NCBI RefSeq assembly: GCF_023242945.1
Contig: NZ_JALKFT010000025.1
Coordinates: forward strand, 15,401 to 79,400
DNA from: Frankia umida
Lineage (GTDB): Bacteria; Actinomycetota; Actinomycetes; Frankiales; Frankiaceae
DNA length: 64,000 bases
Direction of reading: 5' to 3'
Shown here one piece after another: positions 17,316-25,796 of this stretch (position 1 is its first letter; every line of letters starts with the position of its first letter). A program made the translations under genes and the position numbers. The notes under the pieces were generated by a model, which was not told the DNA's origin, ran no database searches, and saw only the letters and a program-made list of their open reading frames with translations.

Positions 17316-17810
17316 CTGTGCCGACGTCGATGTCGACCAGTTCCGGGAGGATGTCTCTGAGGATCAGAGAAGAGGTGTGTCTCGCGCTGGGCGCAGCGCG
17401 CGAGGAGGAAAGCTCAGGGTGCGGTGGTGAAGGGGTCGGGACAGGCGGCGCTCACAATAGAACGTCACCCACCGTACTGCCCTCCCCGCCCGCTGGCCCG
17501 CTGTGGAACAGGAGCATACCGGCGTGGTATTCCGGTATGCAACAGGGGTCCTGATCTGCGCCAATCGGTGTTTCGCGGCACAGGGGTCGGCCCCTTGCGG
17601 AGAGCCGCGGATCAGCGACTTCCCGGCCCGCCCGCCGCCTTCGCCCACCCGCCGTCGGTGACCATGAGATCGCCGATCCGGCATGGCTCCTCGTCACGCC
17701 GGCGGGCTTTCCCGGCAGTATCGTTCCCTTTCCCCGTACGCTGGCCATCCGTCACCGGCGGGCACACCCTCGACGCATCCCTCGCAGCCCCAGAAAGAGG
17801 CAGCAACGCC
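17316..17810. other. Intergenic stretch upstream of the PAS-GAF gene
   Basis: No supported gene. The missing 5' part of the neighbouring AAA gene cannot be found here. The promoter of the PAS-GAF gene should lie in this region, but I see no clear promoter or operator. Confidence 0.5.
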
Positions 17811-19133
17811 ATGACGGAGATCCCAGGGCTGCAATCCGTCGCAGCGGATCCGGCGGCTGTCAGGCAGGGCACGCAGAGCATCACGCAGAGCATGCGGAGC
17901 ACGCGGGGAGATCTGCGGGATCTGTTCGGGCAGTCCGTCGCCGTGTTCGCGTCGCTGGCCGGCCCGGCCCACGTGGTCGAGGCGGCGACCCCGGCCTTCT
18001 TCGCCGTGATCGGCGACGAACGGGCGGGCATCGGCACACCGCTCGCCGAGCTGGGGCCCGACCTGGCCGGGCGGAGTCTCCTCGCCCCGCTCGACCGGGT
18101 CCACCGCAGCGCCGAGTCCCACATCGAGCGGGACGTGCGGGTCGTGCGAGGTGTCGGCGCGCACGAGCAGGAGACGTTCTTCGACGTCACCTACGAGCCG
18201 CGCCGCGACGCCAACGGCGACGTGACCGGGATTCTGATCATCGGCGTGGAGACGACCCAGGTCAGGCACGCGCAACAGCTGATGGCCGAACATCGTGCCC
18301 TGCTGGAACAGATCGCCCGCCAGGCGCCGCTGGGCGAGGTGCTCGACGGGATGGCCCGCTGCATCGAGAACCTCGCCCCGCAGGAGGTGCTCGTCTCCGT
18401 TCTGCTCGCCGATTCGGACGGCACGCGGCTGCGCCACGGCGCCGCACCCAGCCTGCCCGACTTCTACAACCAGGCCATCGACGGGATCGCCACCGGGGAG
18501 GGCATCGGTTCCTGCGGCACCGCCGCCCACCGGCGCGAACCGGTCATCGTCACCGACATCGCCACCGACCCGTTGTGGGACGACTTCCGGGAGTTGGCCG
18601 GGCGGTCCGGTCTCGGCGCCTGCTGGTCCACGCCCATCCTGGCCCGCGACGGCAGCCTGCTGGGCACGTTCGCCATGTACCACCGCATCCCCCGCGTCCC
18701 GCAGGACAGCGACCTCGCCCTCACCCGGGTCTTCGCCGGCACCGCGGCCCTGGCCATCGAACGCCACCACAGCGAACAGGCCCGACAAAGCGCCGAAGCG
18801 CACGCCGAAGCGGCCCGGGCCGAGCTGGCCAGGGCGGTGCGCGCGGAACAGCGGCTGCGCGCCGAGGCGGAGCTGCGCGCCACCGCCGCCACCGCACTCG
18901 CCGCCCAGATGCGCGCCGCCGCGGCCACCCACGCCAGCGCCCCACACCCGAAGCACTGCCAGCTCGGCGGCAGCCACGGATGCACCGCACCCGCCGAGCT
19001 CAAGGTCGCCGACCCCTGGGGCGACTCGGCGTGGGGCTGCCTCGCCCACGCCGAGGAAGCCATCCTCAACGTGCGCTCAGCGTTCATCGCCGACGAGGAC
19101 CTCGGCGGCCTCGCCGCCTACCTCAACCGCTGA
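17811..19133 (+). CDS. PAS-GAF sensor protein with C-terminal cysteine cluster
   Basis: 440 residues. A PAS domain (about 40-155) includes AAGPAHVVEAATPAFFAVIGD-type sequence and ends FDVTYEPRRDANGDVTGILI. A GAF domain (about 170-325) holds GEGIGSCGTAAHRREPVIVT then DIATDPLWDDFRELA, typical of phytochrome-related GAF modules. A coiled coil of AEAARAEL-type repeats covers about 335-385. The tail has HCQLGGSHGC and DSAWGCLAHAEEA; its Cys and His spacing could bind a metal. No kinase, phosphatase or DNA-binding domain follows, so the output is unknown. ATG 17811 has GAGG about 12 nt upstream. Confidence 0.85.
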   Translation: MTEIPGLQSVAADPAAVRQGTQSITQSMRSTRGDLRDLFGQSVAVFASLAGPAHVVEAATPAFFAVIGDERAGIGTPLAELGPDLAGRSLLAPLDRVHRSAESHIERDVRVVRGVGAHEQETFFDVTYEPRRDANGDVTGILIIGVETTQVRHAQQLMAEHRALLEQIARQAPLGEVLDGMARCIENLAPQEVLVSVLLADSDGTRLRHGAAPSLPDFYNQAIDGIATGEGIGSCGTAAHRREPVIVTDIATDPLWDDFRELAGRSGLGACWSTPILARDGSLLGTFAMYHRIPRVPQDSDLALTRVFAGTAALAIERHHSEQARQSAEAHAEAARAELARAVRAEQRLRAEAELRATAATALAAQMRAAAATHASAPHPKHCQLGGSHGCTAPAELKVADPWGDSAWGCLAHAEEAILNVRSAFIADEDLGGLAAYLNR

Positions 19134-19162
19134 CCCACCGCGGGTCGGGTCGTCTGGCCCTT

Positions 19163-19777
19163 TCACCGCGCGGATGCGCTGCGGGTTCGCGGCGGTGAGG
19201 TGCGCAGGCCGTCGATCATGACCGTGAGCAGGGCGCGCACGTGGGCGTCGCGGTCGGGAGCCTGTTCCTTCACCCAGGAGATCGCGCCGATCAGCGAGAT
19301 CAGCTCGTCCGGGGCGAGGTCCGCGCGGACCGCGCCGGTCTGCTGGGCCCGCCGCAGCAGGGACGTGGCCGCCTGGTCGACGGCGTGGCAGGCGGCGTGC
19401 AGGGCCGAGTCCGCGTCCTGTTCGGCGAGCAGCACCGCCGAGACGCCCTGGTAGGCGGCGACGTGGTCGACAAGGTCGGTCAGCCACTCGAACAAAGCGC
19501 TGCCCGCGTCGTCGGCGGGCACCCCGAGCAGCCGTTCGGCCTCGGTACACAGCGCCTCGGTGCGGTCGTGCATGAGGGCCTCGAGCAGCGCGTCCCGGTT
19601 GGGGAAGTGGCGAAACAGCGTGCCGGTGCCCACGCCGGCCCGGCGGGCCACCTCGTTGAGGGAGATGTCGCCGTTGCGGTTGGCGAACGCGTCCCTGGCC
19701 ACCGCGAGGATGCGGTCGCGGTTGCGGCGGGCGTGCGCACGCAGCTGCCGTGGCGCGGTCTCCGCCAGCTCGACCAT
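19163..19777 (-). CDS. TetR family regulator
   Basis: 204 residues. The N-terminal helix-turn-helix reads RDRILAVARDAFANRNGDIS then LNEVARRAGVGTGTLFRHFP, and the C-terminal part is a helical ligand-binding domain. ATG 19777 is preceded by GGGAGG at a good distance. It lies 44 bp downstream of the drug-exporter-like MFS gene in the same direction, so the two probably form an operon and the regulator controls the exporter. The frame continues upstream but without coding character. Confidence 0.92.
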   Translation of the reverse strand: MVELAETAPRQLRAHARRNRDRILAVARDAFANRNGDISLNEVARRAGVGTGTLFRHFPNRDALLEALMHDRTEALCTEAERLLGVPADDAGSALFEWLTDLVDHVAAYQGVSAVLLAEQDADSALHAACHAVDQAATSLLRRAQQTGAVRADLAPDELISLIGAISWVKEQAPDRDAHVRALLTVMIDGLRTSPPRTRSASAR

Positions 19778-19821
19778 GCGAAACCTCCCTGATCCCGGCG
19801 CCCACGGCCGGGCCGGGCCGG

Positions 19822-21312
19822 TCAGGCGTCGGCGTGCGTGCCGGTGGCGATAGCAGTGGTAGCAGTGGTGGCGGTGGTGCGGGACTTCCCGAGCGGGATG
19901 TACCACACCAGGATGCCGATGACCGCGGCCGCGGTCGCGATGCCCACGCCGCCCCGGAAAGCGTAGGTGACGCCCTCGGCCACGTCATCTCCCCGGGTGA
20001 ACAGGGTCAGCAGGACCGCGAGGCCCAGCGAACCGCCGACCGACAGCGCCGACTGGAGCACCGCCGAGGTGACGCCGATCTCCTCGGGTGCCGTCTCGCC
20101 GAGCACGATCAGGTTCAACGGCACGACCGCGGCACCGGCACTGGCCCCGAGCAGGGTGATCGGCACGAGGATGTCGGTGGCGTAGCCGCTGGTGTCGTCG
20201 AGCCGGGTGAGCCAGAGCATCGCCAGGCCCATGACGACGAAACCGATGATGGCGAGCGTCTTCGGGTTCACCCGGGTGAGAATCCGCGGGACGAACCGGG
20301 CGGTGATCAGCAGTGCCACACCGAACGGCAGGAACGCGAGCCCCGTGACCAGCGGCGTGAGGTCCAGAACGCGCTGCAGGAACTGGGTGAGGAAGAACAG
20401 GAAACTGGTCAGGGTGAAGGCCATCAGCAGCAGGTCGACGAACGCGCCGGCGCGGTTGCGGTGCGTGAGAACCCGCAGTGGCAGCAGCGGCGACGCCGCC
20501 CGCGACTCCCGTAGGACGAAACCGGCCAGGACGACGGCGCCCCCGGCCAGACCCACGAGCGCGCCGGGGTCGCCCCACCCGGCGTCGGCGGCCCGGACGA
20601 AGCCGAACACCAGCGCGGTCATGCCCACGACGGACAGCGCCGCCCCGGGCAGGTCGAGCGGCCGGCGCTGCCCGCCGCGGGGGACCACGGGCAGCACGCG
20701 CAGCGCGAGCAGGCCGATGAGCAGGCTGATCGGCGCGTTGACGAGCAGCGTCCAACGCCAACTGGCCAGGTCGGTGAGCAGCCCACCGAGGATCATGCCG
20801 GCGGACGCGGCCAGGCCCGTCACCGTGGAGTAGGTCGCGAACGCCCGCTGCTGGCGGGCGCCGGTGAAGGTGGTCGCCAGCAGCGCCAGACCGGCCGGCC
20901 CCGCCAGTGCCGCGCCGGAGCCCTGCACGACCCGGCCGGCCAGCAGCACGCCGAAGTCCGTGGCGAACCCGGCCAGCAGCGAGCCGCCGCACAGCAGGGC
21001 CAGACCGGCGAGGAACGTGGTGCGGTAGCCGAGCACGTCACCGAGGCGACCGCCGAGCAGCAGCAGGCCGCCGAAGGCCAGCAGAAAACCGTTGACCACC
21101 CAGGACAGCGAGCCGGTGGACAGCCCCAGCGCGTTCTGCACGTCGGGCAGCGCGACGGCCATGATCGTGCCGTCGAGCTGCAGGACGAACTCGGCCCCCA
21201 CGATGGCCGCGAGCACAGGCCCGAGGGCGGCGGTCCGGGGCGGTGCGCCGGCCGCGGGGGGCGGGGCGGTGCTGCGCGCACCCGCGGTGGGCGCGTCGGC
21301 ATCGGTGGTCAT
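19822..21312 (-). CDS. DHA2-family (EmrB/QacA) MFS drug exporter
   Basis: 496 residues and fourteen predicted membrane segments. The N-terminal motif FVLQLDGTIMAVALPDVQNA and LGGRLGDVLGYR are typical of DHA2 proton-coupled multidrug exporters, as is the length. The ATG is preceded by AAGGAGA. It is the first gene of a two-gene unit with the TetR downstream, and is divergent from another TetR at 21464; a 28-bp palindrome in the shared spacer probably controls one or both promoters. Confidence 0.93.
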   Translation of the reverse strand: MTTDADAPTAGARSTAPPPAAGAPPRTAALGPVLAAIVGAEFVLQLDGTIMAVALPDVQNALGLSTGSLSWVVNGFLLAFGGLLLLGGRLGDVLGYRTTFLAGLALLCGGSLLAGFATDFGVLLAGRVVQGSGAALAGPAGLALLATTFTGARQQRAFATYSTVTGLAASAGMILGGLLTDLASWRWTLLVNAPISLLIGLLALRVLPVVPRGGQRRPLDLPGAALSVVGMTALVFGFVRAADAGWGDPGALVGLAGGAVVLAGFVLRESRAASPLLPLRVLTHRNRAGAFVDLLLMAFTLTSFLFFLTQFLQRVLDLTPLVTGLAFLPFGVALLITARFVPRILTRVNPKTLAIIGFVVMGLAMLWLTRLDDTSGYATDILVPITLLGASAGAAVVPLNLIVLGETAPEEIGVTSAVLQSALSVGGSLGLAVLLTLFTRGDDVAEGVTYAFRGGVGIATAAAVIGILVWYIPLGKSRTTATTATTAIATGTHADA

Positions 21313-21396
21313 CCGGGTCTCCTTGCCGTGTGACGTCGTGAGGGGCCGGCCACTGCCGGCCGGGCTCGTCCGGCAAAATCTACACCGTGATTCACT

Positions 21397-21424
21397 GAAA
21401 ACTAAACCATCTGGTGTAGTTTTC
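21397..21424. promoter_or_regulatory. 28-bp near-perfect palindrome, probable TetR operator
   Basis: Arms GAAAACTA and TAGTTTTC are exact reverse complements, and the inner ACCA/TGGT also pair; only two positions break the symmetry. It lies between the divergent MFS exporter and TetR genes. TetR-family proteins usually bind palindromes of this kind in exactly this position. Confidence 0.75.
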
Positions 21425-21450
21425 TTTTATTCGATCACCAGGGAGCGTTG

Positions 21451-21456
21451 TACGAT
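21451..21456 (+). promoter_or_regulatory. -10 hexamer TACGAT, 7 nt before the start codon
   Basis: The hexamer fits the TANNNT pattern of actinomycete -10 boxes. Transcription would begin at or next to ATG 21464, giving a leaderless mRNA. The same layout recurs at three nearby genes. Confidence 0.5.
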
Positions 21457-21463
21457 CGGCGGC

Positions 21464-22183
21464 ATGGCCGGCACCGAGCACCGCCCGATCTCGCGGGGGC
21501 GGGTCGCCAAGCGGGAGGCGATCCTCGACGCCGCGATGCGGGTGTTCGTCGAGGACGGCTACCCGGCCGCCGGAATCGACCGGATCGCGACCCTCGCCGG
21601 AGTCTCGAAGCCGACGGTCTACAACCACTTCGACGACAAGGAGTCGCTGTTTCGCACGGTGATGCGCGACGGCGCCCGACTCTCCGCCACCAAGATCATC
21701 AGTGCGTTCGACACCCTGTCCGGGGCGGCCGACGATCCGGGTGGCCGGGCCGATATCGCCGCGCAGCTCGCCGAGGTCGCGCTCCTGGTGCTCGACTGTC
21801 AGCTCAGCGATGAGGGCTGGACCCTGCAACGGCTGCTGTACGCCGAGGCGGCCCGGATGCCCGACCTGTACGACGAGGTCGTCGGGCTCGGCGGGGTGCC
21901 GGTGCGCAACGCGCTCGCTGGCTGGCTCGCCCGGCTGGCCAACCGCGGGCTGCTCGAGATCGAGGACCCGGACATCGCCGCCTCCCAGTTCATGGCGCTC
22001 ATCGCCGGTGACCTGCCCGCGATGAGCGCGCTGGGTACCCGCCCCATCGGCCGGCCCGCCCTCGTCGCGGCGGTCGACGCCGGGGTACGCACGTTCCTGC
22101 GCGCCTTCGCGCCGCGGCGCCGGTCCCGGGCGGCCCAGGTCCGCCCGCCGGCCACCGCCACACGCCCGTCCACCGTCGGTTGA
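21464..22183 (+). CDS. TetR family regulator
   Basis: 239 residues. The DNA-binding domain reads AKREAILDAAMRVFVEDGYP then AAGIDRIATLAGVSKPTVYN and HFDDKESLF. The C-terminal part belongs to the TetR_C group seen in AefR-like proteins (FMALIAGDLPAMSALGTRP). It is related to the regulators at 25797 and 27833, which share the PTxYNHxxxKE helix and the SALGTRP motif. It is divergent from the MFS exporter across the palindrome at 21397-21424 and convergent with the truncated monooxygenase gene. The tail is rich in Arg and Pro. Confidence 0.92.
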   Translation: MAGTEHRPISRGRVAKREAILDAAMRVFVEDGYPAAGIDRIATLAGVSKPTVYNHFDDKESLFRTVMRDGARLSATKIISAFDTLSGAADDPGGRADIAAQLAEVALLVLDCQLSDEGWTLQRLLYAEAARMPDLYDEVVGLGGVPVRNALAGWLARLANRGLLEIEDPDIAASQFMALIAGDLPAMSALGTRPIGRPALVAAVDAGVRTFLRAFAPRRRSRAAQVRPPATATRPSTVG

Positions 22184-22195
22184 GCGGACCGCGAG

Positions 22196-23164
22196 CTAGG
22201 CCGTCGTCGAGGAGGAGGATCCACGAGGGGTGGCCTGAGCCGCCGTCGCCGACGGGCCCGCCTCCTCGATCGTGGCGAAGCGGTTGGGGGGAACGGGCAG
22301 ACCGAGCGAGGCGCGAAGGGTTCCCTGCGGGTACTCCCGCTGCACAAGCCCCCGCTCCCGCAGGATCGGCACCACGTGGTCGACGAAGGTGCGCAGCCCC
22401 TGGGGCATCGCCTCGAGCAGCATGAAGCCGTCCGTCGCGCCGGTCTCGAACCAGTGCGCCAGCCGGTCGGCGATCTGTTCGGGGGTGCCGAGGAACTCGC
22501 CGCGCGGCGTCACCGCGTCCAGTGCGATCTGGCGCAGTGTCGCGCCGCTGCGCCTGGCCTCTCCCTTGATCCGGGTACTGGTGGCCTGGAAGGCGTCCTG
22601 GCCGGTCTCGCCGAGCTCCGGGAACGGTGCGTCGAGGTCATAGCCGGTGAAGTCGTGCCCACCGAAGTTCAGGGACAGGTACCGCAGCGCCTCGTCGACG
22701 TTGACCAGGTCGGCGATCTCCCGGTGGATGCGCCTGGCCTCCTGCTCGGTCGAGCCGACGAACGGGGTGATGGCGGTGAACAGCACCGGTGCGGCATCGC
22801 CGGTGCGGCCGAAGGCCGCCGCGCGCCGGGCGATGTCCTGGGCACAGGCGAGTGCGGCCGGGTGCGACTTCGGCCCGAGGAAGACGCCGTCGGCCTCACG
22901 GGCGGCGAAATGCTCGCCGTGGTGGTCGAGGGTGTGCAGCCGGGCGTCGTCGAAGAAGACCCCGGACTCCCGGTCGCGGACGAGGGCGCCCTGCTCCCAG
23001 GAGTCCCACAGCCCACGCAGCACGTCGAGGTGTTCGGCCGCGATCCGGTAACGCTCGTCGTGTTCGGGATGCTCGGCCTCGGCGCGGTTGAAGTTGAGTG
23101 CGGTGCCGGTGGGCGCCGAGGTGACGATGTTGACGCCGGCCCGGCCGCGGCTGATGTGGTCGAC
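22196..23164 (-). pseudogene. Luciferase-like (NtaA/SnaA/DszA-type) monooxygenase lacking its N-terminus
   Basis: The frame begins at VDHISRGRAGVNIVTSAP, which in intact relatives is residue 120 or so (compare LDHLSAGRAGVNVVTSAG in the enzyme at 56192-57550). The rest is continuous: RYRIAAEHLDVLRGLWDSW, FVGSTEQEARRIHREI, GTPEQIADRLAHWFETGATD and the C-terminal LRERGLVQREYPQGTLRASLG. The missing part includes the first third of the flavin-binding barrel, so the protein should be inactive. It meets the 5'-truncated hydrolase fragment head-on at 23159-23164. Confidence 0.82.
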
Positions 23165-23447
23165 GGATCTCGCCGGACTGCCCAGCACCTATCTGGCCAC
23201 CATGGAGCTCGACCCCGCCCGGGACGAGGGCATCGCGTTCGCGGTGCGCCTGCTGGCCGCGGGGGTCAGCGTCGAGCTGCACTCCTATCCGGGCGCCTTC
23301 CACGGCAGCGAGATCTTCGCGCCGCTGGCGGCGGTGTCCCGGCGGGCGGCCGAGGAACGCCTGCGGGCACTCGCCCGCGGCGGCGAGGGTGGCGCGCCGG
23401 ACCGGGCTGGTCGACCAGGGATGCTGTCGGCATGGAAGGCGCCCTGA
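23159..23447 (+). pseudogene. C-terminal fragment of an alpha/beta hydrolase (HSL/esterase type)
   Basis: About 94 codons: TDLAGLPSTYLATMELDPAR, DEGIAFAVRLLAAGVSVELH, then the catalytic-His region YPGAFHGSE. It lines up with the C-terminus of the hydrolase at 26675 (VDLTGLPPTYLAVGGRDPLR, DEGILFALRLMQAGVPVELH, DAGHGFAG). The oxyanion HGG motif and the serine nucleophile are missing, and the expected Asp position reads ELDPARDEG. It has no start codon of its own. Confidence 0.82.
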
Positions 23448-24304
23448 CAAGAGTGGTCTGCCAGGTCGCGGCGTTGCGCCGGGATGTCGTCGACGGCCTG
23501 CGCGGCCACGATCTTGCGCTGATAGCCGCCGGGGTCACCTACTATGCCGCGATCGCGATCGTCCCAGGCGTGCTGGTCGCGATCAGCCTGATCGACCTGT
23601 TACTCGGCGAGGCACGCACCCGCGAGTTCGGCCGCTCGCTGGCCGAGGCCCTGCCCGGCGGTCTGGGCGCGCCCGCGGTCGTCCACACGGCGTTCCAGGC
23701 TGCCGCGACGATGTCGCCACTGGTCGTGGCAGGCGCGGCGGTGCCGGCCACGTTCTACGGCGAAGGGCTGCGCCGGGCGTTCGTCCGCCTCGCCGGACAG
23801 CGCGAGAACCTGGTCGGATGGCGGGGCCGGCTCAGCGTGCTGCCGCTGCTCGCCGCCGCGCCGGTGCTGCTGCTCCCGGTACTGCTCGTGACGCCGATCC
23901 TGGCCCGCCTGTTCGCCGACAGCGGCCTGTCGGCGGCTCTCGGCGTGGTCGTCGCGTTCACCGTCGACTGGCTGGTCCTGACCGTGACCCTGACCTTCGT
24001 CTATCGGGTGGTCGGTCCAGGCCGGCCAGCCTGGACCGCGACGCTGTGCGCGGCGGGAGCGACCGGATCCTTCGTCGCGGGGTTCGTGCAGGGATTCGTG
24101 CTCTTCCTGTCTTTCACCCTGGATCTCGGACTGCCGTTCGGTGGTTTCTCCGCGGTGGGCGCGGCCGTCGCGGTCGGCTTCTGGCTTTTCCTGATCCACC
24201 TCATCGTCCTGGTCGGGTACGGACTCACACTGCGCCTCAGTGAGAACCGCGGTGCGTCGGTGTGCCCCGCACCGACGCACCGCGGCCTTCGCCGTTCTCG
24301 GTGA
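23432..24304 (+). CDS. YihY/BrkB-family membrane protein
   Basis: 290 residues with about six membrane helices. The signature DLALIAAGVTYYAAIAIVPG near the N-terminus and the C-terminal SFTLDLGLPFGGFSAVGAAV then AVGFWLFLIHLIVLVGYGLT are typical of the YihY/UPF0761 family. The function is not firmly known. The ATG overlaps the end of the hydrolase fragment by 16 bp. The last codons run through a strong hairpin, so the C-terminal tail is partly a by-product of terminator sequence. Confidence 0.88.
   Translation: MEGALTRVVCQVAALRRDVVDGLRGHDLALIAAGVTYYAAIAIVPGVLVAISLIDLLLGEARTREFGRSLAEALPGGLGAPAVVHTAFQAAATMSPLVVAGAAVPATFYGEGLRRAFVRLAGQRENLVGWRGRLSVLPLLAAAPVLLLPVLLVTPILARLFADSGLSAALGVVVAFTVDWLVLTVTLTFVYRVVGPGRPAWTATLCAAGATGSFVAGFVQGFVLFLSFTLDLGLPFGGFSAVGAAVAVGFWLFLIHLIVLVGYGLTLRLSENRGASVCPAPTHRGLRRSR
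24247..24285. terminator. Long hairpin inside the 3' end of the BrkB gene
   Basis: A perfect 16-bp stem (24247-24262 with 24270-24285) and a 7-nt loop, beginning 20 codons before the BrkB stop. It could end transcription from both sides, or indicates that the reading frame has extended into a former terminator. Confidence 0.75.
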
Positions 24305-24546
24305 GCGTGCACGCTGCCGACGACCACGTCGGGGTGGCGCCGAGCCGGCTCGTCGCGTGGACGTCCTCGCTGGCGCAGGAGCGCTGGCCCGCACCGAGTT
24401 GTACTTCCGGACTCGTCTGTGTCGGCGAGGATGCCGGAGATCCGCAGCGTCTCGCCGGAGGCGGCGAACACGCTCACATGTATGGGGACTGGACCTCCGG
24501 TGGCGGTCCGCCAGGTTTCGAAGGAAGCCCGGGCGTTGACCTGGAT

Positions 24547-25656
24547 TCAGAACTGCCACTGCTCGGCGAGCAGCTCGTAGGAGCGCAGGCGGTCGGCGTG
24601 GGCGAAGGTCGTGGTGACCGCCAGCAGTTCGTCCGCGTCGAAGCGGTCCCGTAGCCCGCGGAGCCCGTCGGCGACCTGCCGAGCGGAACCGATCAGCCGG
24701 GCCTGTCCCAGATCGGCGACGAGCTCCCGGTCCGGCGCCGTCCAGGTGTGCGCCTCGGCCTGCTGCGGGGTCGGGAAGACGGTCGGCGCACCGGTACGGT
24801 TGGCCAGGGTCCACACGTCGTGGCCGACCGCTGCGCGCCGCGCGGACTGCTCGTCGGGGCCTACGACCACGTCCGCGGTGATGACCACGTATGGGCGCGA
24901 CAGCGTGGGCGAGGGGCGGAAGGCGGCCCGGTAGGCGTCGATCGCCTCCATGGTCGTGGCCGGGCTCGCGTGGTGGTTCGTCGCGAAGGGCAGGCCGAGC
25001 GCGCCGGCGACCTGGGCGCTCTCGCTGGCGGTACGCCCCAGCACCCAGAGCTGCACCTGGGCCCGGTGCGCGGGGACAGCCGCAACCAGCAGGTCGCCGA
25101 CACGGTGCGTTCCTGCCAGCAGGCCCGCGACCTCGGCCACCTGGTTGTGGTAGTCGGGGCTGGTGGCGTTGTGGCGGGGTAGCAACTGCCGGTGCAGGGC
25201 GAACAGGTTCGAGCCGCGCAGGCGCCGCTGCGACGCGGGAGCCTGGACGGCGTCATCGGTGGGAGCGGGCTCGGGCGGGTGCCAGCCGGCGCGGCCCAGG
25301 CCCAGGTCGAGCCGGCCGGGATAGAGCGCGTCGAGCAGACCCCATTCCTCCGCCACCGACAGTCCGGTGCGGTGGCCCAGCTGCAACGTGGCCGAACCTA
25401 CCCGGATGTGCGATGTCGCCGCGGCCACCAGAGCCGTCAGCAAGGTCGCTGACAGTCCGGCTGTGCTGGCGTTGAGATGGTGTTCGGTGATCCAGTAGCG
25501 CCGGTAGCCGAGCTGGTCGGCGCGGCGGGCGAGCGCGGTGGTGTTGCCCAGTGCGTCGGCGATGCTCTCCCCGGCGCTGACGGGAACCAGGTCGAGCACG
25601 CCGAGGGGCACGTCGGCGGTGGGGGAGGGGTGGTTTTCGGAGTCCGGACCAGACAT
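24547..25656 (-). CDS. LLM-class flavin-dependent oxidoreductase
   Basis: 369 residues in the bacterial-luciferase fold. Motifs include RRADQLGYRRYWITEHH, RVGSATLQLGHRTGLSVAEE and LYPGRLDLGLGRAGW, and the C-terminal SARQVADGLRGLRDRFDADE and HADRLRSYELLAEQW. This matches the MsnO8/alkanal-monooxygenase-like branch that uses FMNH2 or F420. The ATG has GAGAGG just upstream. It resembles the enzyme at 59495-60547 in length and in the C-terminal ELL-A end. It is divergent from the TetR gene at 25797. The substrate is unknown. Confidence 0.9.
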   Translation of the reverse strand: MSGPDSENHPSPTADVPLGVLDLVPVSAGESIADALGNTTALARRADQLGYRRYWITEHHLNASTAGLSATLLTALVAAATSHIRVGSATLQLGHRTGLSVAEEWGLLDALYPGRLDLGLGRAGWHPPEPAPTDDAVQAPASQRRLRGSNLFALHRQLLPRHNATSPDYHNQVAEVAGLLAGTHRVGDLLVAAVPAHRAQVQLWVLGRTASESAQVAGALGLPFATNHHASPATTMEAIDAYRAAFRPSPTLSRPYVVITADVVVGPDEQSARRAAVGHDVWTLANRTGAPTVFPTPQQAEAHTWTAPDRELVADLGQARLIGSARQVADGLRGLRDRFDADELLAVTTTFAHADRLRSYELLAEQWQF

Positions 25657-25670
25657 GGATCGACCTCTCT

Positions 25671-25680
25671 GTGAAACGAT
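25671..25680. promoter_or_regulatory. GTGAAACGAT half-site in the LLM leader
   Basis: The core TGAAACGA is identical to the left arm of the inverted repeat at 26607-26644 in front of the hydrolase. It sits about 15-25 nt upstream of the LLM start and may be a shared operator half-site. Confidence 0.4.
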
Positions 25681-25744
25681 GAGCCGACAGAATGCGAAAA
25701 AACACCCGTGCAGTCAGCCGGAATTGCGGAAAATGTGAAACTTT

Positions 25745-25756
25745 CGCTCCGGAGCG
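25745..25756. promoter_or_regulatory. 12-bp perfect palindrome CGCTCCGGAGCG
   Basis: It lies in the spacer between the divergent LLM and TetR genes, about 40 bp before the TetR start. The position suits an autoregulatory operator. Confidence 0.45.
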
Positions 25757-25784
25757 CAGTAGCCACCTCCCGTTGAACCCCCGG

Positions 25785-25790
25785 TAACGT
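25785..25790 (+). promoter_or_regulatory. -10 hexamer TAACGT, 6 nt before the start codon
   Basis: Transcription would start at ATG 25797. AGGAGG touches the ATG directly, which is too close to work as a ribosome site, so a leaderless message is the better explanation. Confidence 0.5.
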
Positions 25791-25796
25791 AGGAGG

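Noticed and set aside
24001..24477. Minus-strand frame giving VFAASGETLRISGILADTDE near the BrkB end
   Set aside because: The short motif looked like part of a sensor domain, but the frame then runs antisense through the BrkB gene and no domain could be completed.
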